Below, one piece after another: positions 51,251-62,895 of a DNA stretch of 64,000 bases. A program made the translations under genes and the position numbers. The DNA is from Bacteroidota bacterium (lineage in GTDB: Bacteria > Bacteroidota > Bacteroidia > Chitinophagales > Chitinophagaceae): positions 1-64,000 of the forward strand of contig SYEV01000049.1 in the NCBI GenBank assembly GCA_005800655.1, read 5' to 3'. Numbering within the stretch: position 1 is the stretch's first letter; each line of letters starts with the position of its first letter. The notes below the pieces were generated by a model. It did not search any database and was not told the origin of the DNA. It was given only the letters and a program-made list of their open reading frames with translations.

Positions 51251-52342
51251 ATGCCTAATCAACGATTTTTATCCTTGGATGTTTTTAGAGGAATGACCAT
51301 TTGCTTAATGATCATTGTAAATACACCAGGTGATCCTTCACTCACGTTTGCTCCTTTTTTACATGCGAGTTGGCATGGGTTTACGCCCACTGATTTAGTA
51401 TTTCCTTCCTTTTTATTTGCGGTTGGAAATTCATTAAGTTTTATTGAGCCCACTTGGGCTAAATTAAATAATAGTACTGTTTTATTGAAAATTGGAAAAC
51501 GCACAGCCTTATTATTTTTAATAGGCTATTTAATGTATTGGTTTCCTTTCACAGGCAGTATTGACAATACCCGAATTATGGGGGTTTTACAACGCATTGC
51601 ACTATGTTATGGCTTTGCATCCTTAATTGCTTATTATATGCATGAGCGCGTGGTGATGATTTTATCTGGTTTATTATTATTACTGTATTGGTATGTTTCA
51701 TTTAAGTTCGGTGAGGTAGGTGATCCCTATAGTTTACATGGTAACGCAGGCTTAAAATTAGATACTTGGTTAATGGGGGATTCACACTTATACCATGGCG
51801 AAGGATTTGGGTTTGACCCTGAGGGATGGTTAAGCACCATTCCTTCCATAGTGAATGTACTCATTGGATATCGTGTAGGTAAGTTTATCCAAGAACAAGG
51901 AAAGACCTATGAGGGCTTGGCCTTATTATTTATGTGGGGTGCAGGTTTTATATTTTTAGCCTTTATGTGGAATTACCAATTTCCGATCAATAAAAAGCTT
52001 TGGACCAGCTCCTTTGTAATGTTAACGGTGGGAATTGACATGGTCATTATTGCCACCATTATCTATCGTGTCGAATTACAAAGACAATTACAGTTTTCCA
52101 GCTTTTTTACTGTTTTTGGACAAAATCCATTGGTTATTTACCTTTTTTCAGAGTTGCTCGTTGCTACCTTATATCTGATTCAAGGGCATAGTGGTACACC
52201 CTTATATACCTGGATTTATCAGAATACCTTTGCCAATTTAGCACCTTACTGGGGCTCCATGGGATTCGCCTTTACTGCGATGTTGATATGCTGGTTATTG
52301 GGTTATATATTAAATAAATATAAGATATATATCAGGGTGTAA
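51251..52342 (+). CDS. DUF5009 / HGSNAT-like membrane acyltransferase family
   Basis: RFLSLDVFRGMTICLMIIVNTPG, HASWHGFTPTDLVFPSFLFAVG, multiple TM helices. Confidence 0.85.
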   Translation: MPNQRFLSLDVFRGMTICLMIIVNTPGDPSLTFAPFLHASWHGFTPTDLVFPSFLFAVGNSLSFIEPTWAKLNNSTVLLKIGKRTALLFLIGYLMYWFPFTGSIDNTRIMGVLQRIALCYGFASLIAYYMHERVVMILSGLLLLLYWYVSFKFGEVGDPYSLHGNAGLKLDTWLMGDSHLYHGEGFGFDPEGWLSTIPSIVNVLIGYRVGKFIQEQGKTYEGLALLFMWGAGFIFLAFMWNYQFPINKKLWTSSFVMLTVGIDMVIIATIIYRVELQRQLQFSSFFTVFGQNPLVIYLFSELLVATLYLIQGHSGTPLYTWIYQNTFANLAPYWGSMGFAFTAMLICWLLGYILNKYKIYIRV

Positions 52343-52419
52343 ATCTTATTACTCCATTTTCCCCCATTTGTTTTTTTAGGAGCCTTAAACCATGTACCTT
52401 TGCAGCCTCAAAACAGTAC

Positions 52420-54222
52420 ATGGAAATAAGAAACATCGCTATTATCGCCCACGTTGATCACGGTAAAACTACCTTGGTGGACAAAATTTTACACGCTACA
52501 AAAGTATTCAGAGATAACCAGGAGACTGGTGAATTGATTATGGATAGCAATGAATTAGAACGTGAAAGAGGAATTACTATCTTAAGTAAAAATGCTTCAG
52601 TAACTTATAAAGACGTTAAGATTAACGTAATTGACACACCAGGTCACAGTGACTTTGGTGGGGAGGTGGAACGTGTATTAAAAATGGCTGATGGTGTTTG
52701 TTTGTTGGTGGATGCTTTTGAAGGTCCAATGCCGCAAACGCGTTTCGTATTACAAAAAGCATTACAGTTGAATTTAAAACCAATTGTAATTATTAATAAA
52801 GTAGACAAAGAAAACTGTCGCCCTGACGAAGTGCATGATGCAGTATTCGAATTATTTTTCAATTTAGATGCAACTGAAGACCAATTAAATTTCCCTACTT
52901 TTTATGGTAGTGGTAAAAATGGTTGGTTCAATGATAGCCTTACCCCTTGTACAGATATCTTCCCTTTGATGGATGGTATTTTGAAATATGTACCAGGACC
53001 TGATGTTAAGGAAGGGCATACACAAATGCAAATTACTTCATTGGATTATTCTTCTTTCTTAGGTCGTATTGCGATTGGTAAAGTTGAAAGAGGTACCATT
53101 AAAGAAGGTCAAAATATTGTTTTGGTGCAAGCGGATGGTAGCATCAAAAAAAATAAAGTAAAAGAATTATACGTTTTTGAAGGAATGGGTAAGCGTAAAG
53201 TATCTGAAGTTGTTTCAGGTGACTTATGTGCTGTAGTTGGTTTAGAAGAATTTAATATTGGTGATACCATTGCGGATCCAGAAAATCCAGAAGCTTTACC
53301 AATTATTAGTGTTGATGAGCCTACCATGAGTATGACTTTTAGTATTAACAATTCCCCTTTCTTTGGCAAGGAAGGAAAGTTTGTTACCTCTCGACATATT
53401 CGTGATCGTTTAATGAAAGAAACTGAAAAGAATTTGGCATTGCGTGTGGAAGAAACAGATAGTGCAGATAGTTTCTTGGTATTTGGTCGTGGTATTTTGC
53501 ATTTAGGTGTATTGGTTGAAACCATGCGTCGTGAAGGATATGAGTTAACTGTCGGAAATCCACAAGTATTAGTTAAAGAAATAGATGGTAAAAAACATGA
53601 ACCATTTGAGATATTGGTGGTGGATGTACCTGCTGATTTTAGTGGTAAAGTAATTGACTTAGTTACCCAAAAGAAAGGCGAAATGTTGATCATGGAATCA
53701 AAAGGAACTATGCAACATTTAGAGTTTGATATTCCTTCAAGAGGATTGATTGGACTTAGATCGCAAATGCTTACGCAAACTGCAGGTGAAGCTGTTATGG
53801 CACACCGCTTTAATGAATACAAACCTTGGAAAGGACCTATTCCTGGAAGAAGTAATGGTGTATTGGTTGCGAAGTTTGGTGGAACTACAACTGCTTACTC
53901 TATTGATAAATTACAAGATAGAGGACGTTTCTTTATTGAACCAGGTGAGGAAATTTATGCAGGTCAAGTATTGGCTGAGCACATTAAGCCAGGTGATTTA
54001 AATATCAACGCGGTCGAGATGAAAAAATTAACGAACCACCGTGCGAGTGGATCTGATGATAGCGTAAGAATTACCCCGAAAGTACAATTCACTTTAGAGG
54101 AGTGTATGGAATACATTCAATTTGATGAGTGTATTGAAGTAACACCTAAATCAGTTCGTATGCGTAAATCTATCTTAGACGAAAATAACAGAAGCAAGGC
54201 AACGAAAGCCGCATCGAATTAA
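52420..54222 (+). CDS. typA: GTPase TypA/BipA
   Basis: IRNIAIIAHVDHGKTTLVDKIL, ERERGITILSKNASV, NINAVEMKKLTNHRASGSDDSVRITP. Confidence 0.97.
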   Translation: MEIRNIAIIAHVDHGKTTLVDKILHATKVFRDNQETGELIMDSNELERERGITILSKNASVTYKDVKINVIDTPGHSDFGGEVERVLKMADGVCLLVDAFEGPMPQTRFVLQKALQLNLKPIVIINKVDKENCRPDEVHDAVFELFFNLDATEDQLNFPTFYGSGKNGWFNDSLTPCTDIFPLMDGILKYVPGPDVKEGHTQMQITSLDYSSFLGRIAIGKVERGTIKEGQNIVLVQADGSIKKNKVKELYVFEGMGKRKVSEVVSGDLCAVVGLEEFNIGDTIADPENPEALPIISVDEPTMSMTFSINNSPFFGKEGKFVTSRHIRDRLMKETEKNLALRVEETDSADSFLVFGRGILHLGVLVETMRREGYELTVGNPQVLVKEIDGKKHEPFEILVVDVPADFSGKVIDLVTQKKGEMLIMESKGTMQHLEFDIPSRGLIGLRSQMLTQTAGEAVMAHRFNEYKPWKGPIPGRSNGVLVAKFGGTTTAYSIDKLQDRGRFFIEPGEEIYAGQVLAEHIKPGDLNINAVEMKKLTNHRASGSDDSVRITPKVQFTLEECMEYIQFDECIEVTPKSVRMRKSILDENNRSKATKAASN

Positions 54223-54269
54223 TCATTATTGCCAATTTTTCCTTGAAAAATAAATTGGCAATAATGATT
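54221..54269 (+). repeat. 18-bp perfect inverted repeat immediately after bipA
   Basis: AATCATTATTGCCAATTT / AAATTGGCAATAATGATT with a 13-nt loop; no T-run follows. Confidence 0.85.
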
Positions 54270-54285
54270 CTCCTATGATTTTATT

Positions 54286-54319
54286 AAAAAGCCACCCCGA
54301 CGATTCGGGGTGGCTTTTT
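54286..54319. terminator. Bidirectional terminator, bipA/obgE
   Basis: AAAAAGCCACCCCGA-cgat-TCGGGGTGGCTTTTT. Confidence 0.9.
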
Positions 54320-54353
54320 AAATTCACTATAATCCAATTTTTTATTGAAAAAT

Positions 54354-54389
54354 AAAAAAAAGAGTCCCGATACATCGGGACTCTTTTTT
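54354..54389. terminator. Second bidirectional terminator, bipA/obgE
   Basis: AAAAAAAGAGTCCCGAT-aca-TCGGGACTCTTTTTTT. Confidence 0.9.
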
Positions 54390-54423
54390 TGGGAGTACAA
54401 TTTTGAATGCGGAATTGCTTTTT

Positions 54424-55425
54424 TTAGATTGGCTTATTTAATGCCTTCCAAAGTAAATCTTTTAATTCTACTAAGTTCTTTTGTGTAGCTGATGATATAA
54501 ATATATGTGGAATATTTTTTGGAAGTTCTTTCACAATGGCATCCGTTAATTCTTGGTCTAATAAATCCGACTTGCTAATGGCGATGATGAATTCCTTTTG
54601 TAAAAGTTCTGGATTGAATTCGGCTAGTTCGTTTTTAAGAATTTCAAATTCTTTTTTATGGTCATTACTGTCGGATGGAATAATAAAAAGTAAAACAGCG
54701 TTTCTTTCGATATGTCTTAAAAAGCGATGGCCCAACCCTTTGCCTTCCGCTGCGCCTTCAATAATACCGGGCAAATCCGCAATACAAAATGATCGGTTAT
54801 CACGATACGCCACCATACCTAATTGCGGCGTTAATGTGGTGAAAGCGTAATTGGCAATTTTAGGTTTTGCAGCAGTAATCACTGATAGTAGTGTTGATTT
54901 TCCTGCATTTGGAAATCCAACCAATCCGACATCTGCTAATACCTTTAATTCAATTTGTTTCCAACCCTCTATACCATCTTCTCCTGGTTGCGCATGTTCA
55001 GGCACTTGATTGGTCGGTGTCGCAAAATTAGAGTTACCTAAACCACCGCGTCCTCCTTTGGCTAATATAATTTCTTGGCCATCCGTTAATATTTCCGCTT
55101 CAATTTTGCCTGTTTCTTCATCTCTTGCGATGGTTCCTAGTGGTACTTCAATGATAATATCCTTTCCATCCTTACCGGTACAATTATTTTTACTTCCGCC
55201 TTCGCCATCCTCTGCGATTACATTTTTAAAATAGCGTAAGTGTAATAAGGTCCACAATTGCGCATTACCTTTTAAAATAATATGCCCACCACGACCACCA
55301 TCGCCGCCATCTGGGCCACCTTTGGCGGTTAGCTTGTTGCGCATTAAATGTCGCGCACCTGCGCCACCATGCCCACTATGGCAAAATATACGGATGTAAT
55401 CAATGAAATTATTTCTTTCAGACAC
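54424..55425 (-). CDS. obgE: GTPase ObgE/CgtA
   Basis: [59 protein letters not shown]. Confidence 0.97.
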   Translation of the reverse strand: MSERNNFIDYIRIFCHSGHGGAGARHLMRNKLTAKGGPDGGDGGRGGHIILKGNAQLWTLLHLRYFKNVIAEDGEGGSKNNCTGKDGKDIIIEVPLGTIARDEETGKIEAEILTDGQEIILAKGGRGGLGNSNFATPTNQVPEHAQPGEDGIEGWKQIELKVLADVGLVGFPNAGKSTLLSVITAAKPKIANYAFTTLTPQLGMVAYRDNRSFCIADLPGIIEGAAEGKGLGHRFLRHIERNAVLLFIIPSDSNDHKKEFEILKNELAEFNPELLQKEFIIAISKSDLLDQELTDAIVKELPKNIPHIFISSATQKNLVELKDLLWKALNKPI

Positions 55426-55501
55426 GGGAAACTATTTGGCGCAAAGTTAAGATAATCCTAACTGAGGTGGCCTTTTATTAATTGAAACCTTTAGCGCTGC
55501 T

Positions 55502-56098
55502 TTATTTGGTTAATTTTAAACCATCAATTAAAATAGTCACCATATTTTGTTCCAATTCGTTCGCAGTAATTTTTTTGGTAGAACGATGCCAGCTTTCGAT
55601 GCCACTAACCGCATGTAAAAAAATTAATACCACTGTTGGCGCATCAATAGTTTTGATTTCTTTGTTTCTAATTCCTTCTTCAATAATGGCTGCAATCCTT
55701 TTGCGATATACTCTTCGTTGATTTTGATAATTGGACAAATAAGGATCAGACAAGTGTTTCCACTCCCTATCACTAACATAAACCTCCTCGTAATTATGGA
55801 TCATTTCAGTAATATGAAAACGTAGTAATTTTTCCATTTTTTCAAGGGAGGAAATGTTTTCAGATTCTATTTCATCCATCTTCAACACAAATTTATTCGC
55901 TACACTGAACACTAATTCGTGCAATAGCTCGCTCTTCGATTTTATATGATTGTATAAACTTGCTGCTTCCACACCAACCGCCTCAGCTAAATCACGCATG
56001 CTTGCCGCTTTGTATCCTTTTTCTCTAAATAGGGTGGCAGCTTTACGCACTATAACATCCTTTCTAGATCCGTTTTTTTCTGTTTTGATTCTAGCCAT
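55502..56098 (-). CDS. TetR family transcriptional regulator
   Basis: RKDVIVRKAATLFREKGYKAASMRDLAEAVGVEAASLYNHIKSKSELLHE. Confidence 0.92.
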   Translation of the reverse strand: MARIKTEKNGSRKDVIVRKAATLFREKGYKAASMRDLAEAVGVEAASLYNHIKSKSELLHELVFSVANKFVLKMDEIESENISSLEKMEKLLRFHITEMIHNYEEVYVSDREWKHLSDPYLSNYQNQRRVYRKRIAAIIEEGIRNKEIKTIDAPTVVLIFLHAVSGIESWHRSTKKITANELEQNMVTILIDGLKLTK

Positions 56099-56297
56099 TT
56101 TCTAATTTTTTGATCAATTTGTTAGTACAAAATTATAGATTAAATTCTTTAAATTAGATATCTTTTTAAAATAAAACCCCATTTTTGTTAGTTTTTTGAT
56201 TATCAAGGGATTACAAATTGGCTTGGCCCTTTTGGCATATCGTAATTTACTTAACAGTAAAAATCGTAGTTTCGCAGCTGAAAATAAAACAATATAC

Positions 56298-57218
56298 ATG
56301 TCATTAGTTGTAGTAGGATCCATGGCCTTTGATGCCATTGAAACACCCTTTGGTAAAAGTGATAAAATTATTGGTGGTGCAGCGACTTACATTGCTTGGT
56401 GCGCTTCCAATTTTACCACTGTAAAGCAAATTTCAGTAGTGGGTGGCGATTTTCCGCAATCCGAGTTAGACGCCTTAGCAAATAGAGGCGTGATTTTGGA
56501 AGGGGTCCAAATTAAAAAAGACGAAAAAACATTTTTTTGGAGCGGTAAGTATCATTTAGATATGAATAGCCGTGATACGATCGAAACACAATTAAATGTG
56601 TTAGAAAATTTTGAGCCTGTGGTTCCGGACAGTTATCAGGATTGTGAAATTTTAATGTTGGGAAATTTAGTGCCAGGTGTTCAAAGTAGCGTGATCAAAC
56701 AAATGAAAAAGCGTCCTAAGTTAATTGTGATGGACACTATGAACTTTTGGATGGAAATAATGATGGATGATTTATTACATACAATCAGTTTGGTGGATGT
56801 ATTGATGGTGAATGATAGTGAAGCGCGTCAATTAAGTGGAGAATATAGTTTGGTGAAGGCGGCTAAAAAAATAATGGCCATGGGCCCTAAATACTTAATC
56901 ATTAAAAAAGGAGAACATGGAGCATTGTTATTCCATGAGAATGAAGTGTTTTTTGCACCTGCTTTACCTTTAGAAGAAGTATTTGATCCAACCGGTGCTG
57001 GTGACACTTTCGCTGGTGGATTTGTAGCACATTTGGCTAAAACAAAAGATTTTTCTTTTAACAATATGAAGTCTGCAATTATTTTAGGTAGTGCATTGGC
57101 GAGCTTCTGCGTGGAAAAATTTGGTACACAAAGATTAACTGAAATAAACGAGTCAGATATCAAAGCGCGCGTACAATCGTTCGTTCAGTTGGTCAATTTT
57201 GATATTGAATTAGTTTAA
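56298..57218 (+). CDS. PfkB-family carbohydrate kinase
   Basis: MSLVVVGSMAFDAIETPFGKSDKIIGGAATYIAW; FDPTGAGDTFAGGFVAHL. ATG 56298 preferred over listed 56196. Confidence 0.9.
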   Translation: MSLVVVGSMAFDAIETPFGKSDKIIGGAATYIAWCASNFTTVKQISVVGGDFPQSELDALANRGVILEGVQIKKDEKTFFWSGKYHLDMNSRDTIETQLNVLENFEPVVPDSYQDCEILMLGNLVPGVQSSVIKQMKKRPKLIVMDTMNFWMEIMMDDLLHTISLVDVLMVNDSEARQLSGEYSLVKAAKKIMAMGPKYLIIKKGEHGALLFHENEVFFAPALPLEEVFDPTGAGDTFAGGFVAHLAKTKDFSFNNMKSAIILGSALASFCVEKFGTQRLTEINESDIKARVQSFVQLVNFDIELV

Positions 57219-57219
57219 A

Positions 57220-57251
57220 TTTGGTAAAATCAATTCATCCAATTAATTTTG
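57220..57251 (+). promoter_or_regulatory. Consensus Bacteroidota promoter upstream of asd leader
   Basis: TTTG (57220-57223), 20 nt, TAATTTTG (57244-57251). Confidence 0.65.
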
Positions 57252-57343
57252 TTGAACAATGATGAAAAATAAACATACAAAACAAATTAAGAAACCCCTG
57301 TAATAGGAAGGTCCTGATTGTTAGTATGCGAATAAATATACTC

Positions 57344-57376
57344 AAAAGCCTTCCAATAAAATGGAAGGCTTTTTTC
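57344..57376 (+). terminator. Terminator T1 upstream of asd
   Basis: AAAAGCCTTCCA-ataaaa-TGGAAGGCTTTTTT. Confidence 0.88.
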
Positions 57377-57430
57377 TTTTTCTAGGTATTTGTAAAACAG
57401 AACACATGAAAAAGACAACCCTCATTATTT

Positions 57431-57459
57431 CAAAATCCTTTAAAGGATTTTGAGTTTTT
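57431..57459 (+). terminator. Terminator-like hairpin T2 upstream of asd
   Basis: CAAAATCC-tttaaa-GGATTTTG followed by AGTTTTT; lies inside a 15-codon ORF. Confidence 0.5.
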
Positions 57460-57494
57460 CGACAAGGATAATTATAACGTAAAAAAATAAAAAA

Positions 57495-58493
57495 ATGAAA
57501 GTTGCAGTTGTAGGAGCCACAGGACTAGTTGGAACAAAAATGTTGCAAGTATTAGCGGAACGAAATTTTCCAGTAACTGAATTAATTCCTGTTGCATCGG
57601 CACGATCGGCTGGTAAGGAAATAATATTCAAGGGCAAACCTTATAAGGTGGTAACCATGGAGGAAGGGATTGCTGCAAAACCAGCCGTTGCTTTATTTTC
57701 GGCAGGCGGTAGCACCTCATTGGAGTGGGCGCCTAAGTTTGCAGAAGCAGGTATTCGTGTGATTGATAATTCCTCTGCTTGGAGAATGGATCCAACAAAA
57801 AAATTAGTGGTGCCTGAAGTAAACGCATCTGTTTTAACAGCCAACGATTTAATTATTGCGAATCCAAATTGCTCTACCATTCAAATGGTAGTGGCTTTGC
57901 AACCATTACATGATAAATATAAAATTAAAAGAGTGGTAGTAAGTACTTATCAAAGTGTAACAGGTACTGGTAAAAAAGCAGTGGACCAGTTAATGGAGGA
58001 AAGAAAAGGAAATCAAATGCCTGCCGCTGACATGGCTTACAAGTACACCATTGATTTAAATGCTATTCCGCAGATTGATGTTTTTTTGGAGAATGGTTAT
58101 ACCAAAGAGGAAATGAAAATGGTCAAGGAAACTTGCAAAATTATGCAGGACGATAATATCAAAGTTACAGCGACTACCGTTCGTATTCCGGTGATGGGTG
58201 GGCACAGTGAAAGCGTAAATGTGGAATTTGAAAATGAATTTGATTTAAATGAATTGATCGCATTGCTTGGAACGGCACCTGGTGTGGTTGTGCAACAGAA
58301 TGATGGGGATCAATTTTATCCAATGCCTTTATGGGCACATGAAAAGGATGAAGTATTTGTTGGCCGTTTGCGCAGAGATGAAACACAAGCGAAAACATTA
58401 AATATGTGGATTGTAAGTGACAACTTGCGTAAAGGCGCTGCTACCAATGCCATTCAAATTGCAGAATACCTTGCCGCAAAAGGGATTATTTAA
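57495..58493 (+). CDS. asd: Aspartate-semialdehyde dehydrogenase
   Basis: MKVAVVGATGLVGTKMLQVLAERNFPVTELIPVASARSAG; IIANPNCSTIQMV. Confidence 0.97.
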   Translation: MKVAVVGATGLVGTKMLQVLAERNFPVTELIPVASARSAGKEIIFKGKPYKVVTMEEGIAAKPAVALFSAGGSTSLEWAPKFAEAGIRVIDNSSAWRMDPTKKLVVPEVNASVLTANDLIIANPNCSTIQMVVALQPLHDKYKIKRVVVSTYQSVTGTGKKAVDQLMEERKGNQMPAADMAYKYTIDLNAIPQIDVFLENGYTKEEMKMVKETCKIMQDDNIKVTATTVRIPVMGGHSESVNVEFENEFDLNELIALLGTAPGVVVQQNDGDQFYPMPLWAHEKDEVFVGRLRRDETQAKTLNMWIVSDNLRKGAATNAIQIAEYLAAKGII

Positions 58494-58521
58494 AAAGGAA
58501 GTTCAATAATATTAAACTAAA

Positions 58522-58550
58522 TCAAAGCCCTCGTTTATGGGGGGCTTTGA
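58522..58550 (+). terminator. Hairpin after asd
   Basis: TCAAAGCCC-...-GGGCTTTGA; T-run is on the minus strand side. Confidence 0.6.
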
Positions 58551-58566
58551 AAAATCAAATATCAAA

Positions 58567-60676
<2,110 letters not shown>

Positions 60677-60763
60677 CTAAAATACAAATAGTTTTAATCT
60701 TTTATTTCGTATTTTGGGACTATAATTCCAATTTTTGAAACGGGCCGTTGTTGGGCAATAAAA

Positions 60764-61486
60764 ATGATGACTTCTAGTATGAATTTGAACAAAAAAGACG
60801 CCATAAAGCTGGTACAAACCTATCCAACAGTTCCATTGACCGTGGATTGTGTCATATTCGGGTTTGACGATAATTCATTAAAGGTACTTACCATTAAAAG
60901 TGATTTACCGCAATATGATGAGAAGCTATCCTTATTAGGAGATACTATTTTATCGGCGGAGGATTTAGATAATGCTGCAAATCGTGTTTTGTTAGAACGA
61001 ACAGGAATGCAAGACGTTTATTTAGAGCAAGTGCATACATTTAGCAAGCCTGATCGACATCCTGGCGGAAGAGTGGTTACTGCGGTTTATGCATCTTTAC
61101 TTAATATCAAACACCATGAATTGAAAATTTTGGAAAATGAATTAAGTTGGCACGTGGTAAAAGATATTCAAGAGATGGCTTTTGATCATAAGGAAATTTT
61201 GGATTTATGCCATGCTTGGTTACAAAAGCGAATTCAAGAACATCCCTTGGCATTTAATTTATTGCCTGTGAAATTTTCATTAAGGCAATTGCAAAATGTA
61301 TATGAAGCAATTTTAAATACATCATTGGATAGGCGAAATTTTAGAAAGAAGTTTGCGAGTATGGGCTTCCTAATTGACATTAATGAGATGGAAACGCAAG
61401 TGACACATCGGCCTGGTAAATTGTATTCCTTTGACTTTAAAGCATACCAATTGCGGAAGAAAAATTGGTTTGGCATAGATTTTTAA
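60764..61486 (+). CDS. NUDIX hydrolase with C-terminal winged-helix (NrtR-like)
   Basis: VPLTVDCVIFGFDDNSLKVLTIK; C-terminal FSLRQLQNVYEAILNTSLDRRNFRKKFASMGFL. Confidence 0.85.
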   Translation: MMTSSMNLNKKDAIKLVQTYPTVPLTVDCVIFGFDDNSLKVLTIKSDLPQYDEKLSLLGDTILSAEDLDNAANRVLLERTGMQDVYLEQVHTFSKPDRHPGGRVVTAVYASLLNIKHHELKILENELSWHVVKDIQEMAFDHKEILDLCHAWLQKRIQEHPLAFNLLPVKFSLRQLQNVYEAILNTSLDRRNFRKKFASMGFLIDINEMETQVTHRPGKLYSFDFKAYQLRKKNWFGIDF

Positions 61487-61547
61487 AAAAGGTGTAGGCT
61501 TGCCTATAATTTGATACCTTTATGCACTAATTAAACGAGGCTTTATT

Positions 61548-62423
61548 ATGTTATATTCAATGACAGGGTACGCAAGGGCAGAGGCGATATTAAAGGACAA
61601 GACATGCTTAATTGAAGTGAAGTCTTTGAATGGGAAACAGTTTGATGTTCGTTTGAATTGCCCCTCTTTGTTAAAACCTTACGAAGTTGAAATCAGAAAC
61701 AAATTGAATGAGTCGTTATTTAGGGGTAGTGTAGAGTGTTCAATCACTTTAAAGTCTAATGGCGTTCATAAGCCAGTAAGTGTCAATAAAGAATTAGCCA
61801 AATCGTATTATCAACCCATCATGGAATTGGCCAATGAATTAGGGATTGGCACAGAAAATATTTTAAGTACCATTTTGAAAATGCCGGATGTGGTTTCTTC
61901 TTCTAATGAAGTATTGACGGAAGAAGAGTGGAAATTCATTTTCGATTTATTACATCAAGCAATTCAGCATTTAATTAAACATAGGGCAGAGGAAGGGAAA
62001 TCCATTGAAAAGGATTTGCTTGAAAAAATCATTGCTATTGAGTCGCAGCAAGCGGTCGTTGAAATTCACGAGCCCAATCGTCGTGAAAAAATAAAGGACG
62101 GCATGGTTAAGTTATTAGAGCAACATGTGGGTGCTGATAAATATGATCAAAATAGATTAGAGCAAGAATTGATTTATTATATTGAAAAAATTGATATTTC
62201 AGAGGAGCGTGTTCGTTTAAAAAATCATTGTGATTATTTTAAAACAACGCTCAATGATGGGGATCCATGCAAGGGTAAAAAATTGTCTTTTATTTTACAA
62301 GAAATAGGAAGGGAAATCAATACCACTGGTTCAAAGGCCAATGATGTAGCTATTCAAAAGGCGGTGATCATGATGAAGGACGAACTTGAAAAAGCAAAAG
62401 AGCAAATATTAAATGTGTTGTAA
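61548..62423 (+). CDS. YicC family protein
   Basis: MLYSMTGYARAEAILKDKTCLIEVKSLNGKQFDVRL; REINTTGSKANDVAIQKAVIMMKDELEKAKEQILNVL. Confidence 0.95.
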   Translation: MLYSMTGYARAEAILKDKTCLIEVKSLNGKQFDVRLNCPSLLKPYEVEIRNKLNESLFRGSVECSITLKSNGVHKPVSVNKELAKSYYQPIMELANELGIGTENILSTILKMPDVVSSSNEVLTEEEWKFIFDLLHQAIQHLIKHRAEEGKSIEKDLLEKIIAIESQQAVVEIHEPNRREKIKDGMVKLLEQHVGADKYDQNRLEQELIYYIEKIDISEERVRLKNHCDYFKTTLNDGDPCKGKKLSFILQEIGREINTTGSKANDVAIQKAVIMMKDELEKAKEQILNVL

Positions 62424-62424
62424 G

Positions 62425-62895
62425 ATGGCAGGCGTTAAATCCTATATTTTTATTTTACTTGTTTTATTAATAACAAGCTGCGAGCCGATTCAATTATATG
62501 AACAAACGACTACTTATTCTACACATGAATGGTCTAGCAAGCAGGTAAATACTTACCAATTTAATATTTCGGACACCAATGCCTTATATAAAATTTATTT
62601 TGTGATAAGACATCATAATGCGTATCATTATAAAAATATTTGGTTGCAGGTGAGCACAAAGTCACCTTCAGATTCAGCAATAACGCAGACACTTAATTTG
62701 CAATTAGCCGATGATCAAAAAGGTTGGTTAGGTGTAGGTATGGATGATATTTTTGACCAACGTATTCCAATCAATGCAACACCTACTAAATTAAAGCTAG
62801 GTATATACAATTTTAGTATGCAACATACGATGAGAGAAGATCCTTTATTGGGTATACTGGCTACTGGCTTACGTGTTGAAAAAGTGCATTTATGA
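62425..62895 (+). CDS. gldH: Gliding motility lipoprotein GldH
   Basis: Lipobox LLITSC; YKIYFVIRHHNAYHYKNIWLQV; ATG 62425 preferred. Confidence 0.8.
   Translation: MAGVKSYIFILLVLLITSCEPIQLYEQTTTYSTHEWSSKQVNTYQFNISDTNALYKIYFVIRHHNAYHYKNIWLQVSTKSPSDSAITQTLNLQLADDQKGWLGVGMDDIFDQRIPINATPTKLKLGIYNFSMQHTMREDPLLGILATGLRVEKVHL

Noticed and set aside
53109-53822. 237-aa ORF antisense to bipA
   Set aside because: Fully inside a highly conserved GTPase gene; Ser/Pro-rich composition typical of antisense frames.
55445-55463. AGTTAAGATAATCCTAACT near-palindrome upstream of obgE
   Set aside because: Imperfect and AT-rich; no supporting context beyond proximity to tetR.
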